Source of the DNA: Ephydatia muelleri
Lineage: Eukaryota > Porifera > Demospongiae > Spongillida > Spongillidae
Direction of reading: 5' to 3'
DNA length: 64,000 nucleotides
Assembly: GCA_013339895.1 (NCBI GenBank)
Contig: JABACO010000001.1
Location: forward strand, 6,350,888-6,414,887
Position numbers and translations under genes: made by a program. The notes beneath the pieces are model-generated. The model was not told the origin of the DNA, ran no database searches, and saw nothing but the letters and a program-made list of their open reading frames with translations. Below, piece after piece: positions 1 to 11,329 of the stretch (positions within the stretch are counted from its first letter, which is position 1; the number at the start of each line of letters is the position of its first letter).

Positions 1-830
1 GGTAATAGTACATAACTGTGAACAGTTGTTAGTACCAAGTATACATTCATTGACGTCTGGAATCAGAATAATTATGAGATATAATAATATAATTGATGTA
101 TTAAACGGATTTTTTCCAGCTAACAGATTATGACATTGAGCTCCTCACCATTGCATGTTACATTATCTGCAGCTAGTGCATAGCCAATGTTGCAACCACA
201 TAAGTAGCTTCCAATGGTGTTAGTGCATAGCTGTGAACAGCTACTTGTACCAAGTATACATTCATTGATGTCTAGAAATCAGATTCTTAATTTAGGAATC
301 ATGTATATAATTGATATCTTACCATTGCATGTTACATTGTCTGCACCAAGTGTATAGCCAGTGTTGCAACTACATAAGTAGCTTCCAATGGTATTACTGC
401 ACAGTTGAGTACAGTTACTTGTCCCAAGCATGCATTCATCAGAATCTAGGGACAATCATGAGATAGTTGCTAAATATATATTGATGTCTCACCATTGCAT
501 GTTACGTTGTCTGCAGCTAGTGTGTAGCCAGTGTTGCAACCACATAAGTAGCTTCCAATGGTAATAGTACATAACTGTGAACAGTTGTTAGTACCAAGTA
601 TACATTCATTGACGTCTGGAATCAGAATAATTATGAGATATAATAATATAATTGATGTATTAAACGGATTTTTTCCAGCTAACATATTATGACATTGAGC
701 TCCTCACCATTGCATGTTACATTATCTGCAGCTAGTGCATAGCCAATGTTGCAACCACATAAGTAGCTTCCAATGGTGTTAGTGCATAGCTGTGAACAGC
801 TACTTGTTCCAAGTATACATTCATTGACAT
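1..830 (-). CDS. Gene A cbEGF exons, array part 3 (5 exons, last cut by edge)
   Basis: Exons are 708-830, 493-615, 323-445, 149-271 and 1-56 (partial). The exon 323-445 starts D-S-D-E-C. Bases 1 to about 266 repeat at 560 to about 825 (offset 559 bp), so a three-exon block was duplicated in tandem. The edge exon is the equivalent of 36701-36823 in gene B, but its donor side lies outside the window. Confidence 0.88.
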
Positions 831-3800
831 CTGCCAATCAGGAATCATGATGGATATTATAAGCATAATATGGAATCATTTTAGCAAAAAGAGACCTGAC
901 ACATGTGTTTTGAGTTGTAAGACACTGAATGTTTCATTAGCATACATTTTAGCACAAGCGCTACATTTCTATTGCGCGTAATGGTTGTATGTGTTAGGTC
1001 CCTTTTTGCGAAAATGATCCCATATAAATATAGCTGTCTCACCATTGCATGTTTTATTGTCTGAAGCTAGTGTATAGCCAGTGTGGCAACCACATAAGTA
1101 GCTTCCAATGGTATTACTACACAGTTGAGTGCAGTTACATGTCCCAAGTACGCATTCATCAATATCTAGGATTCAATACATGCGTATTTGCCGCAACATA
1201 TTTTGACATTAAGCCTCTCACCATTGCATGTTATATTACTTGCACCAAGTGTATAGCCAGTGTTGCAACCACACAAGTAGCTTCCGATGGTGTTATTGCA
1301 TAGCTGTGAACAGCTACTTATACCAAGTACACATTCATTGATGTCTGGAAATCAGAATATTCTAGAAATCATGATGTATATATAATTGATGCCTTACCAT
1401 TGCATGTTACGTTGTCTGCACCAAGTGTATAGCCTGTGTTGCAACCACATAAGTAGCTCCCAATGGTATTACTACACAGTTGAGAGCAGTTACTTGTCCC
1501 AAGTATGCATTCATTGTCATCTAGGATTCAGAATGCAAGACAATCATCATGTGTATTTTGCTAAATGAATATTGATGTCTCACCATTGCATGTTAGGTTG
1601 TCTGCACCAAGTGTATAGCCAGTGTTGCAACTACATAAGTAGCTTCCGAATGTGTTATTGCATAGCTGTGAACAACTACTTATACCAAGTACACATTCAT
1701 TGATGTCTGGAAATCAGAATATTCTAGGAATCATGAGATATATATATTTGATTGCCTTACCATTGCATGTTACGTTGTCTGCACCAAGTGTATAGCCAAT
1801 GTTGCAACCACATAAGTAGCTTCCAATGGTGTTATTGCATAGCTGTGAACAGCTACTTATACCAAGTACACATTCATTGATGTCTGGAAATCAGAATATC
1901 CTAGAAATCATGATGTATATATAATTGATGCCTTACCATTGCATGTTACATTGTCTGCACCAAGTGTATAGCCAGTGTTGCAACCACATAAGTAGCTCCC
2001 AATGGTATTACTACACAGTTGAGAGCAGTTACTTGTCCCAAGTATGCATTCATTGTCATCTAGGATTTAGAATGTAAGACAATCATCATGTGTATTTTGC
2101 TAAATGAATATTGATGTCTCACCATTGCATGTTACATTGTCTGCACCGAGTGCATAACCAGAGTTGCAACTACATAAGTAGCTTCCAAATGTATTAGTGC
2201 AGAGCTGAGTGCAGTTACTTGTCTGAAGTGAGCATTCATCAATATCTTGGATTCAATATATGGATATTTGCAACAAACATATTATGACTTTAAGCACCTC
2301 ACCATTGCATGTTACATTGTCTACAGCTAGTGTATAGCCAGTGTTACAACTACATGAGTAGTTTCCGACAGTGTTAGTGCAGAGCTGTGAACAACTACTT
2401 GTACCAAGTATACATTCATTGATGTCTAGAAATCAGAATAATCTAGGATTGATGAGTACATAGATATTGATGTCTCACCATTGCAAGTTATGTTGTCTGC
2501 ACCAAGTGTATAGCCAGTGTTGCAACCACATAAGTAGCTTCCAATGATATTATTGCATAGCTGTGAACAACTACTTGTACCAAGTATACATTCATTGATG
2601 TCTAGAAATCAGAATAATCTAGGATTGATGAGTACATAGATATTGATGTCTCACCATTGCAAGTTATGTTGTCTGCACCAAGTGTATAGCCAGTGTTGCA
2701 ACCACATAAGTAGCTTCCAATGATATTATTGCATAGCTGTGAACAACTACTTGTACCAAGTATACATTCATTGATGTCTGGAAATCAATAGAATCATGAG
2801 ATGTATATAATTGATATCTTACCATTGCAAGTTACGTTGTCTGCACCAAGTGTATAGCCAGTGCTGCAACCACATAAGTAGCTTCCAATGGTATTATTAC
2901 ATAGATGTGAACAGCTACTTGTACCAAGTATGCATTCATTGTCATCTAGGATTCAGAATGTAGGACATTCATCTAAATGAATATTGATGTCTCACCATTG
3001 CATGATACGTTGTCTGTATAGCCTGTGTTGCAACCACATAAGTAGCTCCCAATGGTATTACTACACAGTTGAGAGCAGTTTCTCCCAAGTATGCATTCAT
3101 TGTCATCTAGGATTCAGAATGTAAGACAATCATGTGTATTTTGCTAAATGAATATTGATGTCTCACCATTGCAAGTTACGTTGTCTTCACCAAGTGTATA
3201 TCCAGTGTTGCAACTGCACAAGTAGCTTCCAATGGTGTTAGTGCAGAGCTGAGAACAGCTACTTGTACCAAGTATACATTCATTGATGTCTGCAAATCAG
3301 AATAATCTAGAATTTGAGAACATATATGTCCTTGTCTTACCATTGCATGATATGTTGTCTGCGCCAAGTGTATAGCCAGTGTTGCAACCACATAAGTAGC
3401 TTCCCACGGTGTTATTGCATAGCTGTGAACAGCTATTTGTACCAAGTATACATTCATTGTTGTCTGGAAATCAGAGTAATTTAGCAATCATGAGATGCAT
3501 ATAATTGATGTCTTACCATTGCATGTTATGTTGTCTGCACCAAGTGTGTAGCCAGTGTTGCAGCCACATACATAGCTTCCAATGGTATTAGTGCAGAGCT
3601 GATTGCAGTTACTCGTCCCAAGCATGCATTCATTGACATCTAGTATTCAATGTTTGAAAAAATGTAACCTACATAATTGCAACCCTGACCATCTCACCAT
3701 TGCATGAAAAGTTATTTGCACTTAGTGTGTAGCCACTATTGCAACCACACATGTAGCTTCCATTAATGTTACTGCACAGCTGCGAACAGTTAGATGTACC

Positions 3801-6800
3801 AAGTGCGCATTCATTGATGTCTGAAGGTTAGAATGCATAGCAAACACGATTCACATACATAATAATGCATAAGAGTCAAGGTGTTGGATGAAAGAGCTTT
3901 TTTCTTTTGGAGATATATGAATTTTACTTGGTTGAATTTTACAATCATTTGTATTAGGTCATTTTATTTGCGAAATTGATCCTAATGTGTATAAACAAAA
4001 CTTTCATCTGATTAAAACGATATATTTATTGACAGGAACAAGTTATTATCTACAACTCTTTCCCCCACATCATTTCTCTCTTTTCAAATTTTTTATTGTG
4101 GTGCAGTGCATAATTCGGTATCATAATATCCTGGGTTTGGTAAGTGTTGGGGTTTCGACATCTTGCATTATCTCGTTTGGAGAGTCCAGATCAATTCAAA
4201 CTTGTTAAATATCTAGTCCACTATTATTGCTATTTAATTCTGCACATTGCTGTTCCGTACGCAACCAACTCTTGGCTGTTGTCACAAACTCGGCACCATG
4301 TTAAGTGGTGTTTTCCAGATAGAGCTCTGTTCATACACAATATAAAATAGCAGTCTGGATGTGATGTCAACATTATCAAAGTTGGTTAAATTTATTCTCC
4401 GTTATGTGCAACTGTTTGGGACTATGGATAAATTGCAGCAGATATATTTTCCAAACTAGCATCCCATCTAATCTAGCTGCATAAAGTCCTTTGCCCTTTC
4501 AAACCTCTATGGCAAATTGAGCAATGCACTAGTTCGCTCTAATGCAAGGGGTTTCCTTGCACACAGTAGCCATCTAACATATTTCATTAGAAATGTGATG
4601 TGCATGTGTTTGTACGTAGTAAACATTTTGTACATGTAGTTATCGTCGTATTTAACATTAATAAACAAATAAATACAAGTGACAAATCATATTACGTGAC
4701 TAAAAGAAAAGAAATTGTTGAGACTTACAGAAAGAGCATAAAATAGAATATTTAAGGCATTTACACGAATGCAAATATTTATCTGGATAGGAACCAAAGG
4801 TACCTAGGTGTATTCTCTACCACAGGCAACAGTATTTGAGTTGAGAACAATAAAAAAAAAATTGATTCATCCTTAACCCTTAACCTCCCATGTGATAAGT
4901 ATAGATCGGCATGTTACTGTTGAATAATAGTTCTATTCTAGCAATGAATTGTGGCAGTAAGTCATGCAGTGATTACTGCAACGATGTTGTAATAAAAATA
5001 GACCTCTGTAGTATAATTCATTTAAAGTTTGGCTTACAAAACTAATGAATCCAATATATTGAACAAAACATTAGTATACAAATCCATAGTAAAATGTTAA
5101 TGACACTCTGTGATCGTCATTAGGTTACACTAACCTGAATATATTTATTTTACTATGCCTAGGAAAAGCATTTGAAGTTGGTCCTAGGTCTAGGATGGTT
5201 ACACTTTTAGATCTATAGGATGTGAGTTTGGAGATTAATGGTTAGCAAAGGATTATTATTTCAACCGTATACATTAAAACAACCCTTTTGTTGAACAACT
5301 CTATGCAATGATATGACCACATTTCTGTAGAAATACTTGTGTTAATATGTTTATATTATACCGTACATGAAAGCTCTCGCAATTGTTTGTGGCTTTTTGC
5401 TGTGCTCCTACATGAAACTCTAATTTGAAAAGCTGTGCACTTGTGCACTTAGATCTTAACTAAAGGTTGGAAGTCAGATTTTCAAAGTGTTAGCAAGTGT
5501 ATATGCATGCATTAGTTTACTTTACTAGTCTGTATATATGTGTACAGGACATGCAGTCTATAATTAGCTTGCATCTTGATCAATTTGTGCCATACCACAC
5601 TATAATGGTTCATCTAGCAAAGAGAATCTTAGCACATGAGCAAAGATTAAATCAACCTAAAGCAACATCAGAATTCCAAGTTGAAGACACTAATAACTTG
5701 TCTTTTACTACTGCACCTAGAAATAACACCAGCTGCTTCAGTTACTAATATCAATTCCAATTCTCCATAAATGCAATATTATGTAATTAATTACTTGCTA
5801 GTATCATAGTGAGTGATTTAATGAAAGCCAATATTTTTCACATTTTATGTTAGTATTCATTTACCAATGTGAGGTCAGTAATGGGTACAGTGGACTCACC
5901 ATAACATTAAACCCTTTTAGCTTTAAATATATATGCCACAGTTACTGTTACATTCAGCTATAGCTTCCAATTGTAGTATTAGACAGCATATTGCAGAAGT
6001 TGTATTTAGTATACAAATGTGCAGCAGTTGTCAATTACGTATTCAGTTGTGTTATTTGCACAGTTCAGTACAACTATTATTCCAAGTATGATTAATATTA
6101 AAGTGCAGCATTATGTCTAGAATATAAACTTACCATTGCATGTCTTATTATCAGCAGCTAGTGTGTAGCCAGTGTTACAACCACATGTGTAGCTCGTAGG
6201 TGTGTTAATGCATAGTTGAGAGCAGACACCAAGACCAATTGTAATGCACCTGTCTATGGAATTTAAAAAAGAAAGTCTTTCATGATCATATTCAAACCAA
6301 TACATCTCCTGCAATGATGGTATTATTTGATTTTTATTGAAGTGATGCAACTCCTAATTTTTTACTTTCAATTGCTCTGCTTCTACATACATAAACATTA
6401 TGTGAGCTGCAGATTACAATGTATTCACAGAAAATTATTCAAATAAAGAGCATAAAATTCTATCTGAGAAAGATTTTGGTATTGAAAAAACCTATGTACT
6501 GTGGGATTATACACTACCTTATCAGGGTAGCTAATTTGTTTGGAACATTTAAGACTTAGGATTCAAGCTCTAAGCTTATAATTGACCAAAAAATGTTGTC
6601 CCTCAGTGACATGTGATTTTTTTGATGCACAATCAATTACCTAGCTCCTGTGGTAGCATTTTCATGGCTTTCTTCTTGTTTGTTAAAGTACTTTGGTCTA
6701 TGTATGACGTATTGCTGTTGCTTTGCTTGAAGAGGCTGCTTACAGCTAAAATATCTCTTGGAGTTATTAACATCCAAAATGTTAGCCTGCTCATCTCTTA

Positions 6801-8491
6801 TCCACTAAACAAACCACCACTTCTTATGCAGCTTCAGTGGATGAATTATTACATGTAGACACATAGGTTAGTTATTGAGACTAGTTTGTTGTACAACACT
6901 GAGTAGTATACTCACTCCGTTTTATTTAGCTTTGTAGATATTTCACCCTCTGCCAAAGTTAGTCATCATCATAATGAATTGAATTTTCTAACTTTAAATA
7001 TGCTGCCATTTGAAAAATCCAGCCTCTCATATTTATTATCTTCCTTGACTGTTGGAGTCATATCTTTTTAAGCACTGACCTCTCTGCCTTGCATGCTAAA
7101 CAATTTGGGACAGTTTCCACGAAAATTGCCCCATAGTTAAAATGTTATAAAAATGCATCGCGTGTGAATCGCTATAACTTCCCAACAGATACCGCTATCG
7201 ACTTTCTATTTTCAACACTCCTTAGTGAAATAGTGTAGTATGAAGTGTTGAAAATAGGAAGTCGATAGCGTTATCCGTTGAGATGTTATAGCGATTCAAA
7301 CGCGATGCATTTTTATAACATTTTAACCGTGGGGCAATTTTCGCGGAAACTGTCCCTTACAATATCCCAGATCTCCATTTACTATTCTATTGCATCCTCC
7401 ATTACAATTTCCAAAACCAATTCAGCATTAACTTGAAGACCAAGTTCAGTGATTATAGACAAGAGTTGCCCTTGGATGGCTTATAGATATGAAGTCATAC
7501 TTTTGACATCGAATACAAGAACTTTGAAAGTTACACTACGTGCATGGTATGATAAAGTGCTTTGCCAATGGCACGCCCATGCCATAGAGAATGCAATATT
7601 AAAGTATTCTAATAGTACACCCATTCTCATGGTAAAATGGCTTAATAACATTTTGAAGAAATCTTAACAAATTCAGCCCCTTGGCTTATTTTTCTGCTGA
7701 CTAGAGTCCATTAAAACTATTGTAGACCCTACACTGTTATATGCTAAATGTAAAGTAAAGGCTCTTTCTACTACATGTAATATAAAGCATGCTGCTATGC
7801 AAGCAATTTTCAAACGATTTTTGCGCAGTTGGATTATCCTGGTATTCAGAAATCTCAACATTTTAAATAAATTAAGTGAGCATTAAACTAGCAAGAAAAC
7901 TCTTAGCATCGAAAGTCTTTTCAGTTCTTACCTGTGCTACAATTCCTCATTCTATTATCGAAGTATGCAGTGTAAAATGTATACGACCAATGACGAGGAT
8001 AAAAGTTTATACATGAAGCTCCATTGGTACTGCTTAGTCTACTCCATGATCCAACTGTTGTTCTGCATGTCATAATGACCTCAACTTCAAATGCAGCAAC
8101 CATGATTAGAGTCATATTGCAAGGATATGCGCCGGTGGTGTTGTAAAGGTATGGAAACGATCGTGGGATACCTGTTACATTATCATGTTCACCAAAAACA
8201 AACCCCCAATTTGGTTGAAGAAGATTAACTGACAAATGAGTATATCCACAACCATGGCAGGTTAGTTGCCACATATTTACATCTGGACATGAGAAGTTGC
8301 CCCAGTTTTCACCAGCTGAAATTAGAAATACAGTTATTCACCTGCTTTCCAGAGTTTAATTTGTACCTTTTGGATAAATGCCCATTGACATGTAGAATGT
8401 GTTCAGCTGAGTGCAATTGTATGCTAACACATTGCAGTATTTTAGCACCCAGCTAGTGACAATTGACAATAGAAGCACATCGGTTTGCAAG
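1..8491 (-). CDS. Gene A: large EGF-repeat extracellular protein, 3' part outside window
   Basis: This is a spliced minus-strand gene, the left member of a tandem pair. Exons in transcription order are 8367-8491 (hydrophobic leader), 7932-8315 (unknown Cys domain), 6134-6253 (EGF starting D-R-C) and then 21 cbEGF exons from 3698-3820 down to the one cut at base 1-56. Splice sites are mostly GTAAG or GTGAG with CAG/TAG acceptors. The leader-to-domain junction and all later ones are phase 1, so exons can be gained or lost without a frameshift. Each cbEGF has six Cys, a D-[VID]-N-E-C calcium-binding start and a C-x-N-x4-Y-x-C-x-C motif of the kind hydroxylated on Asn. Such arrays form calcium-stiffened rods at the cell surface or in matrix. 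A membrane anchor like gene B's is expected further left. The start codon was not found. Confidence 0.88.
868..1025. mobile_element. Foldback MITE, ATATGGGATCATTT family
   Basis: Inverted termini begin ATATGGRATCATTT and continue with GCAAAAAGRGACCT on each side of about 80 bp. The element sits inside a gene A intron. Further members lie at 37076-37233 and 38488-38645 in gene B introns, and a diverged one at 34474-34690. The target duplication cannot be fixed by eye. No coding capacity. Confidence 0.75.
1043..2425 (-). CDS. Gene A cbEGF exons, array part 2 (8 exons)
   Basis: Exons are 2303-2425, 2123-2245, 1937-2059, 1761-1883, 1584-1706, 1398-1520, 1222-1344 and 1043-1165, all 123 bp and phase 1. 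Starts alternate between D-[VI]-N-E-C, D-D-N-E-C and D-I-D-E-C. Two of them (for example 2123-2245) have slightly different Cys spacing context (S-N-C-T-Q-L-C). Compared with gene B block 38451-40038 this part has one extra exon (1398-1520). Confidence 0.9.
2426..2777 (-). repeat. Perfect-looking 176-bp tandem duplication of one exon plus intron
   Basis: Bases 2426-2601 and 2602-2777 read as the same 176-bp unit repeated. Each unit is one cbEGF exon (2479-2601 and 2655-2777) plus its short intron. The duplication is absent from gene B, so it postdates the gene duplication or was lost there. Both exons stay in frame because the unit is phase-1 symmetric. Confidence 0.9.
2823..3820 (-). CDS. 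Gene A cbEGF exons, array part 1 (6 exons)
   Basis: Exons are 3698-3820, 3517-3639, 3341-3463, 3167-3289, 2996-3106 and 2823-2945. Five are 123 bp (41 codons). The exon 2996-3106 is 111 bp: two in-frame deletions, one residue between Cys1 and Cys2 and three after G-Y-T, leaving all six Cys. Introns are about 50-60 bp. The first three match 40446-40568, 40265-40387 and 40089-40211 of gene B. Confidence 0.9.
3821..5944. other. Long intron of gene A, no feature recognised
   Basis: This AT-rich sequence lies between the EGF array and the relic EGF exons. The end nearest the array (about 3,855-3,975) has a weak resemblance to the ATATGGGATCATTT foldback family (ttaggtc, gcgaaattgatcc). The copy-2 equivalent is 40,569-42,660. 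Open frames here are short and not conserved between the copies. Confidence 0.6.
5945..6115 (-). pseudogene. Two decayed EGF exon fragments in gene A intron
   Basis: On the minus strand one fragment reads N-T-T-I-G-S-Y-S then a stop, matching the Cys3-Cys4 part of the array repeats. The other reads N-N-S-C-T-E-L-C-K then a stop. Neither has a complete Cys set or splice sites in register. The same relics are at about 42,665-42,860 in copy 2, so they decayed before the duplication. Confidence 0.65.
6134..6253 (-). CDS. Gene A first EGF exon (D-R-C type)
   Basis: This 40-codon EGF domain starts D-R-C-I-T-I-G, not D-V-N-E-C, and so probably lacks the full calcium-binding start. It keeps six Cys and the C-x-N-x4-Y-x-C-x-C motif ([12 protein letters not shown]). 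The acceptor is ATAG, the donor GTAAG, phase 1 on both sides. It joins the N-terminal domain exon through a G|AC codon. The copy-2 partner is 44706-44825. Confidence 0.85.
7107..7356. mobile_element. 250-bp foldback element, GGGACAGTTTCC family
   Basis: A nearly complete hairpin: both ends are GGGACAGTTTCC followed by GCGAAAATTGCCCC, and the arms extend over about 110 bp to a short centre. The copy-2 equivalent is 45698-45947, and a third, copy-2-only member is at 51909-52155. No protein is encoded. Short open frames across it are by-products of the symmetry. Confidence 0.85.
7932..8315 (-). CDS. Gene A N-terminal cysteine domain exon, unknown family
   Basis: This exon of 384 bases encodes about 128 residues, phase 1 at both ends (acceptor TAATTTCAG, donor GTAAGA). 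It opens [15 protein letters not shown] and ends with R-N-C-S-T. There are seven Cys and several N-glycosylation sequons (N-F-S, N-V-T, N-T-T, N-M-T, N-C-S), so it is an extracellular domain. I do not recognise the family. It is followed directly by the EGF tandem, the usual place for a ligand-binding head. The copy-2 counterpart 46528-46911 differs by scattered substitutions only and keeps the cysteines, which argues for selection on the protein. Confidence 0.8.
8367..8491 (-). CDS. Gene A leader-like exon
   Basis: The reading [17 protein letters not shown] continues through [11 protein letters not shown] to GIYPK and contains a hydrophobic stretch suited to a signal peptide core. The acceptor is a pyrimidine tract ending CCCTTTTAG. 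The donor is AAAAG followed by GTACAA. The exon starts one base into a codon and ends in phase 1, which matches the start of the next exon (7932-8315) and gives K-A-G-E-N-W across the junction. Copy 2 has the equivalent at 46963-47087. The upstream exon supplying Met is not identified. An alternative is that translation starts just upstream without splicing, but the frame is broken here by one base relative to copy 2. Confidence 0.72.
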
Positions 8492-9330
8492 CTAAAAGGG
8501 AGATAAAAAATTGAAAATATAGGTTCATGAAAAATAAATAAATAAAAGCATGTAGGTTGTGAAATGTGTCAGATAAAATAAACAAGGAAAGCAATGAATT
8601 GTAATTCTATTGACCTGACAAGTTTCATTAAGTTGACAATTTCTTTTCGTGAGCACATGTCTATACAATATCTTTAAATAATAATTTATATCTGTGGGTA
8701 TGTAGATATGCATAGATAATCATTTATGTAGTAAGTGACTGCAGTTGCAAGTGTACAGAACGAAACAATTTTTGTAATTTCAAGTAACACACGAGTAAGG
8801 CACAAGCATTTTGCCCCATAAGCAGTGATATATCTGATGTAGATATCGCATATTTCTGATACTGATGTAAGAAGTTGTATGGCTGCATGCCATGGCTCAC
8901 TGCCCCAACAACCATGTTTCAACAACTGACTGATTACATAATGGTTCTTTGATGGTATGAACTAGCCAGCTTGCATGTGTGACCGCCTCTAACACCCAGC
9001 TGCTCCTTCATAGCACATTTAGTCCACTCACTAGACCCCCTAAATGCTGTATTACAACCATGAATACACATACAGCTTAAGGTTTTCATGCTCCTTTTAT
9101 AATTGAGCTCTCTCACTATAGAGTGCCATTAACCCTCTGAGTTCCCCTGAGAAGTTCAAATCTCTGACACATTCTTTTTTGATCACATGCTTGGTAATTT
9201 TCTATGTGTTTTTCTAGCTTTCTAGCTCTCCAAAGTGTGCTGCTTATCCTGAGGACAAACTTGTTAGAGAACAGTCGAGTCATTGAGTGAGTGAATAACC
9301 TTTATATCAAAAGAGCAGTTTTCTATCGAG
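8492..9330. other. Upstream of gene A leader exon, nothing recognised
   Basis: This region and its copy-2 equivalent (47,088-47,936) should hold the promoter or first exon of the genes. I see no convincing Met-containing exon with a phase-2 donor and no TATA-type signal worth calling. Confidence 0.4.
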
Positions 9331-9539
9331 AAAGTGATCGTAGGATGTAGGATTGATCGTGCAGAAAGGAAACAAGGTAAAGCACAGTTTTACAGTAGTG
9401 AAGTTTGATAGGATCCTACAACTAACAGACCTACATTTTAAAAATTGGCTAAATGTAGGGCTGTTTAGTCTTAGGATCATATCACAACTTTTATTTCCTT
9501 GCTTTTGCACCACTAATCCTACATTCTACAGATCACTTT
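9331..9539. mobile_element. Foldback MITE, AAAGTGATC family
   Basis: Termini are inverted copies starting AAAGTGATC and continuing with ATGTAGGATT and GTGCARAAG. As a result both strands give similar short translations (a K-[QG]-G-N-K start and L-F-P-[FC]-[CF]). The copy-2 equivalent is 47937-48145, so the insertion predates the segmental duplication. Confidence 0.75.
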
Positions 9540-11329
9540 AGAATGTTTTCTATTTAAATTTGACTGCTACTTGTTACATAGAACATACTTAACGTAAATT
9601 ACAATATTTTTTTAATATGCCAGCCTCCTTTTGAGGCTCCTAGTGAACTCCTGTAACTGGATAAGGTCCTCTAGAACTACTGTTTAACAACATAACAGTG
9701 CAAATCACTAGCCCTGTAATGGGATAGACAGCAAAGCTCTGAATAGACCCTTAAACCCTTTGTGGAGGATGAATACTAAATCAACTGAACTTCCTGTCAT
9801 AATACTGCACCTGTGGGATAGGAAGTCAAGGGTTGTTTAAGAAATACTATTTAAAGCTAGTGTGTATTCCTATATGTATGTATGTATTTGGAGTGAGATT
9901 GTCAGTTGCATAGAATCGTATTACAGCCCAGTTTTCACAATTTGAAATATGTGAATACAATTGCAACATTTGAAACTATATTTTATAAAAGGACATAGTT
10001 GAGCTAGAAAATACCTGTTATCTATTTTGAGCTATATTGATATTGTACCTGATTAACACATAATTTCACATATGCCTTAATGATATAATAAAATACATGA
10101 TTAAATGTAGATTATTAGCGATAAATTACCAATACATAATCTTCATCCTTCCGGATTGCTCTCATGCAAATTGATGCAATCTGTAACAAACAAGTTTTTT
10201 CATAACAACAAATACCCATCTTTGCATCGTAATGGTATTTAGACAATAGCTGCTGATTGGTTAAGTGCAGGCGCAGTAAAACTTATACATGTATGATTTT
10301 TCATTTTAATGCCAGAAGGTGATTCTAAGTGCACTGGACACTTAAGATCCCCCTTTTGGCATGTAAGGTAGGCAAATCTGCCACCAAGTTTGAATCGGCA
10401 ACTTCAGCTAATTAAAAAGCTTCATTCACATCAGCATCATCAGTCAACAAAATCCACACCCATTCTTTTCCTACCAGTAAATTAAGCTTAGCTTTCAAAT
10501 GTTTACTATGTATGTATCTTATTGCTAATTATGATAATTAGTCTGGAACATTCTAGGACATAATAAACCTAATGGATTTATGTTTATAATACAAATTGCT
10601 ATAACTTACGAACGGTTAGCGTTTTCGACCTCGTACTTCGTCCAACATCATTTCACTATGTGAAAATGTATTATTTGTGCCTTGCACAATAAATAGTGCC
10701 GACGTTGCGAAGTTTGATACCCCATCAGGTTTTAAACCTCCATATCTTTAGATCAGACATTACCGTTAACATCTGTGTCTAGATCTGCATGCACGCGCGC
10801 GCACTTGATCACTGGCTGATATACGAGCAACGAGAGCAAGTCTTTTTAATTCCATGTACATGTACATGCATCAAGTCTGCATGTGCTGCATCCGTCTACA
10901 CGTTTAGCTCAAGCATCTTTATTGCTATCGATGTTCAGCTACTTTGTGACGCTGTGTAAACTTTTTGGTCAAGCGGTACTTGATAATGCATGCACCCTAT
11001 ATAATGTAAACCCCAAAATAATGTTTAGTATGTAGGTGTATCATAGCATACTCTATAATGATGCCAAAAAATAAATAAATCAAAATGCCACTTTTTGAGA
11101 TATTGTGACACCTCTACTTTGTTCAGCAGGGCTGTTCAGTTAACTAATCTCCAGGTAAATTGCTTTAGCCTGATACAAACAGCATTACCATCACTGTAAG
11201 CATCGCAGAGCTATAGCCTTGCAAAGAGAAGCTGTCCATCTCAATGTTTGCAAATTCCACAACTTTGACGTATTATTATTCATAACCCAAAGTGATTCTG
11301 AAAGTGAAATTGTACTCACAACATAGTTA
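9540..11329. other. Intergenic, no gene recognised
   Basis: This AT-rich DNA is shared with copy 2 (48,146-49,929). A stretch at about 10,595-10,680 carries gctataacttacgaacgg and ttcactatgtgaaaatgta, which resemble pieces of the foldback families at 7,107 and 34,695. No coding exon was found. Confidence 0.5.

Noticed and set aside
1049-1568. Plus-strand open frames over the EGF arrays (for example 1049-1303, 1386-1568, 37257-37451, 38669-38968).
   Set aside because: They are antisense shadows of the minus-strand EGF exons and run through introns.
1-3820. Regularly spaced ~123-bp repeats with ~53-bp spacers, superficially CRISPR-like.
   Set aside because: The repeats are coding EGF exons with GT-AG borders and the spacers are similar introns; unit length and protein content exclude CRISPR.
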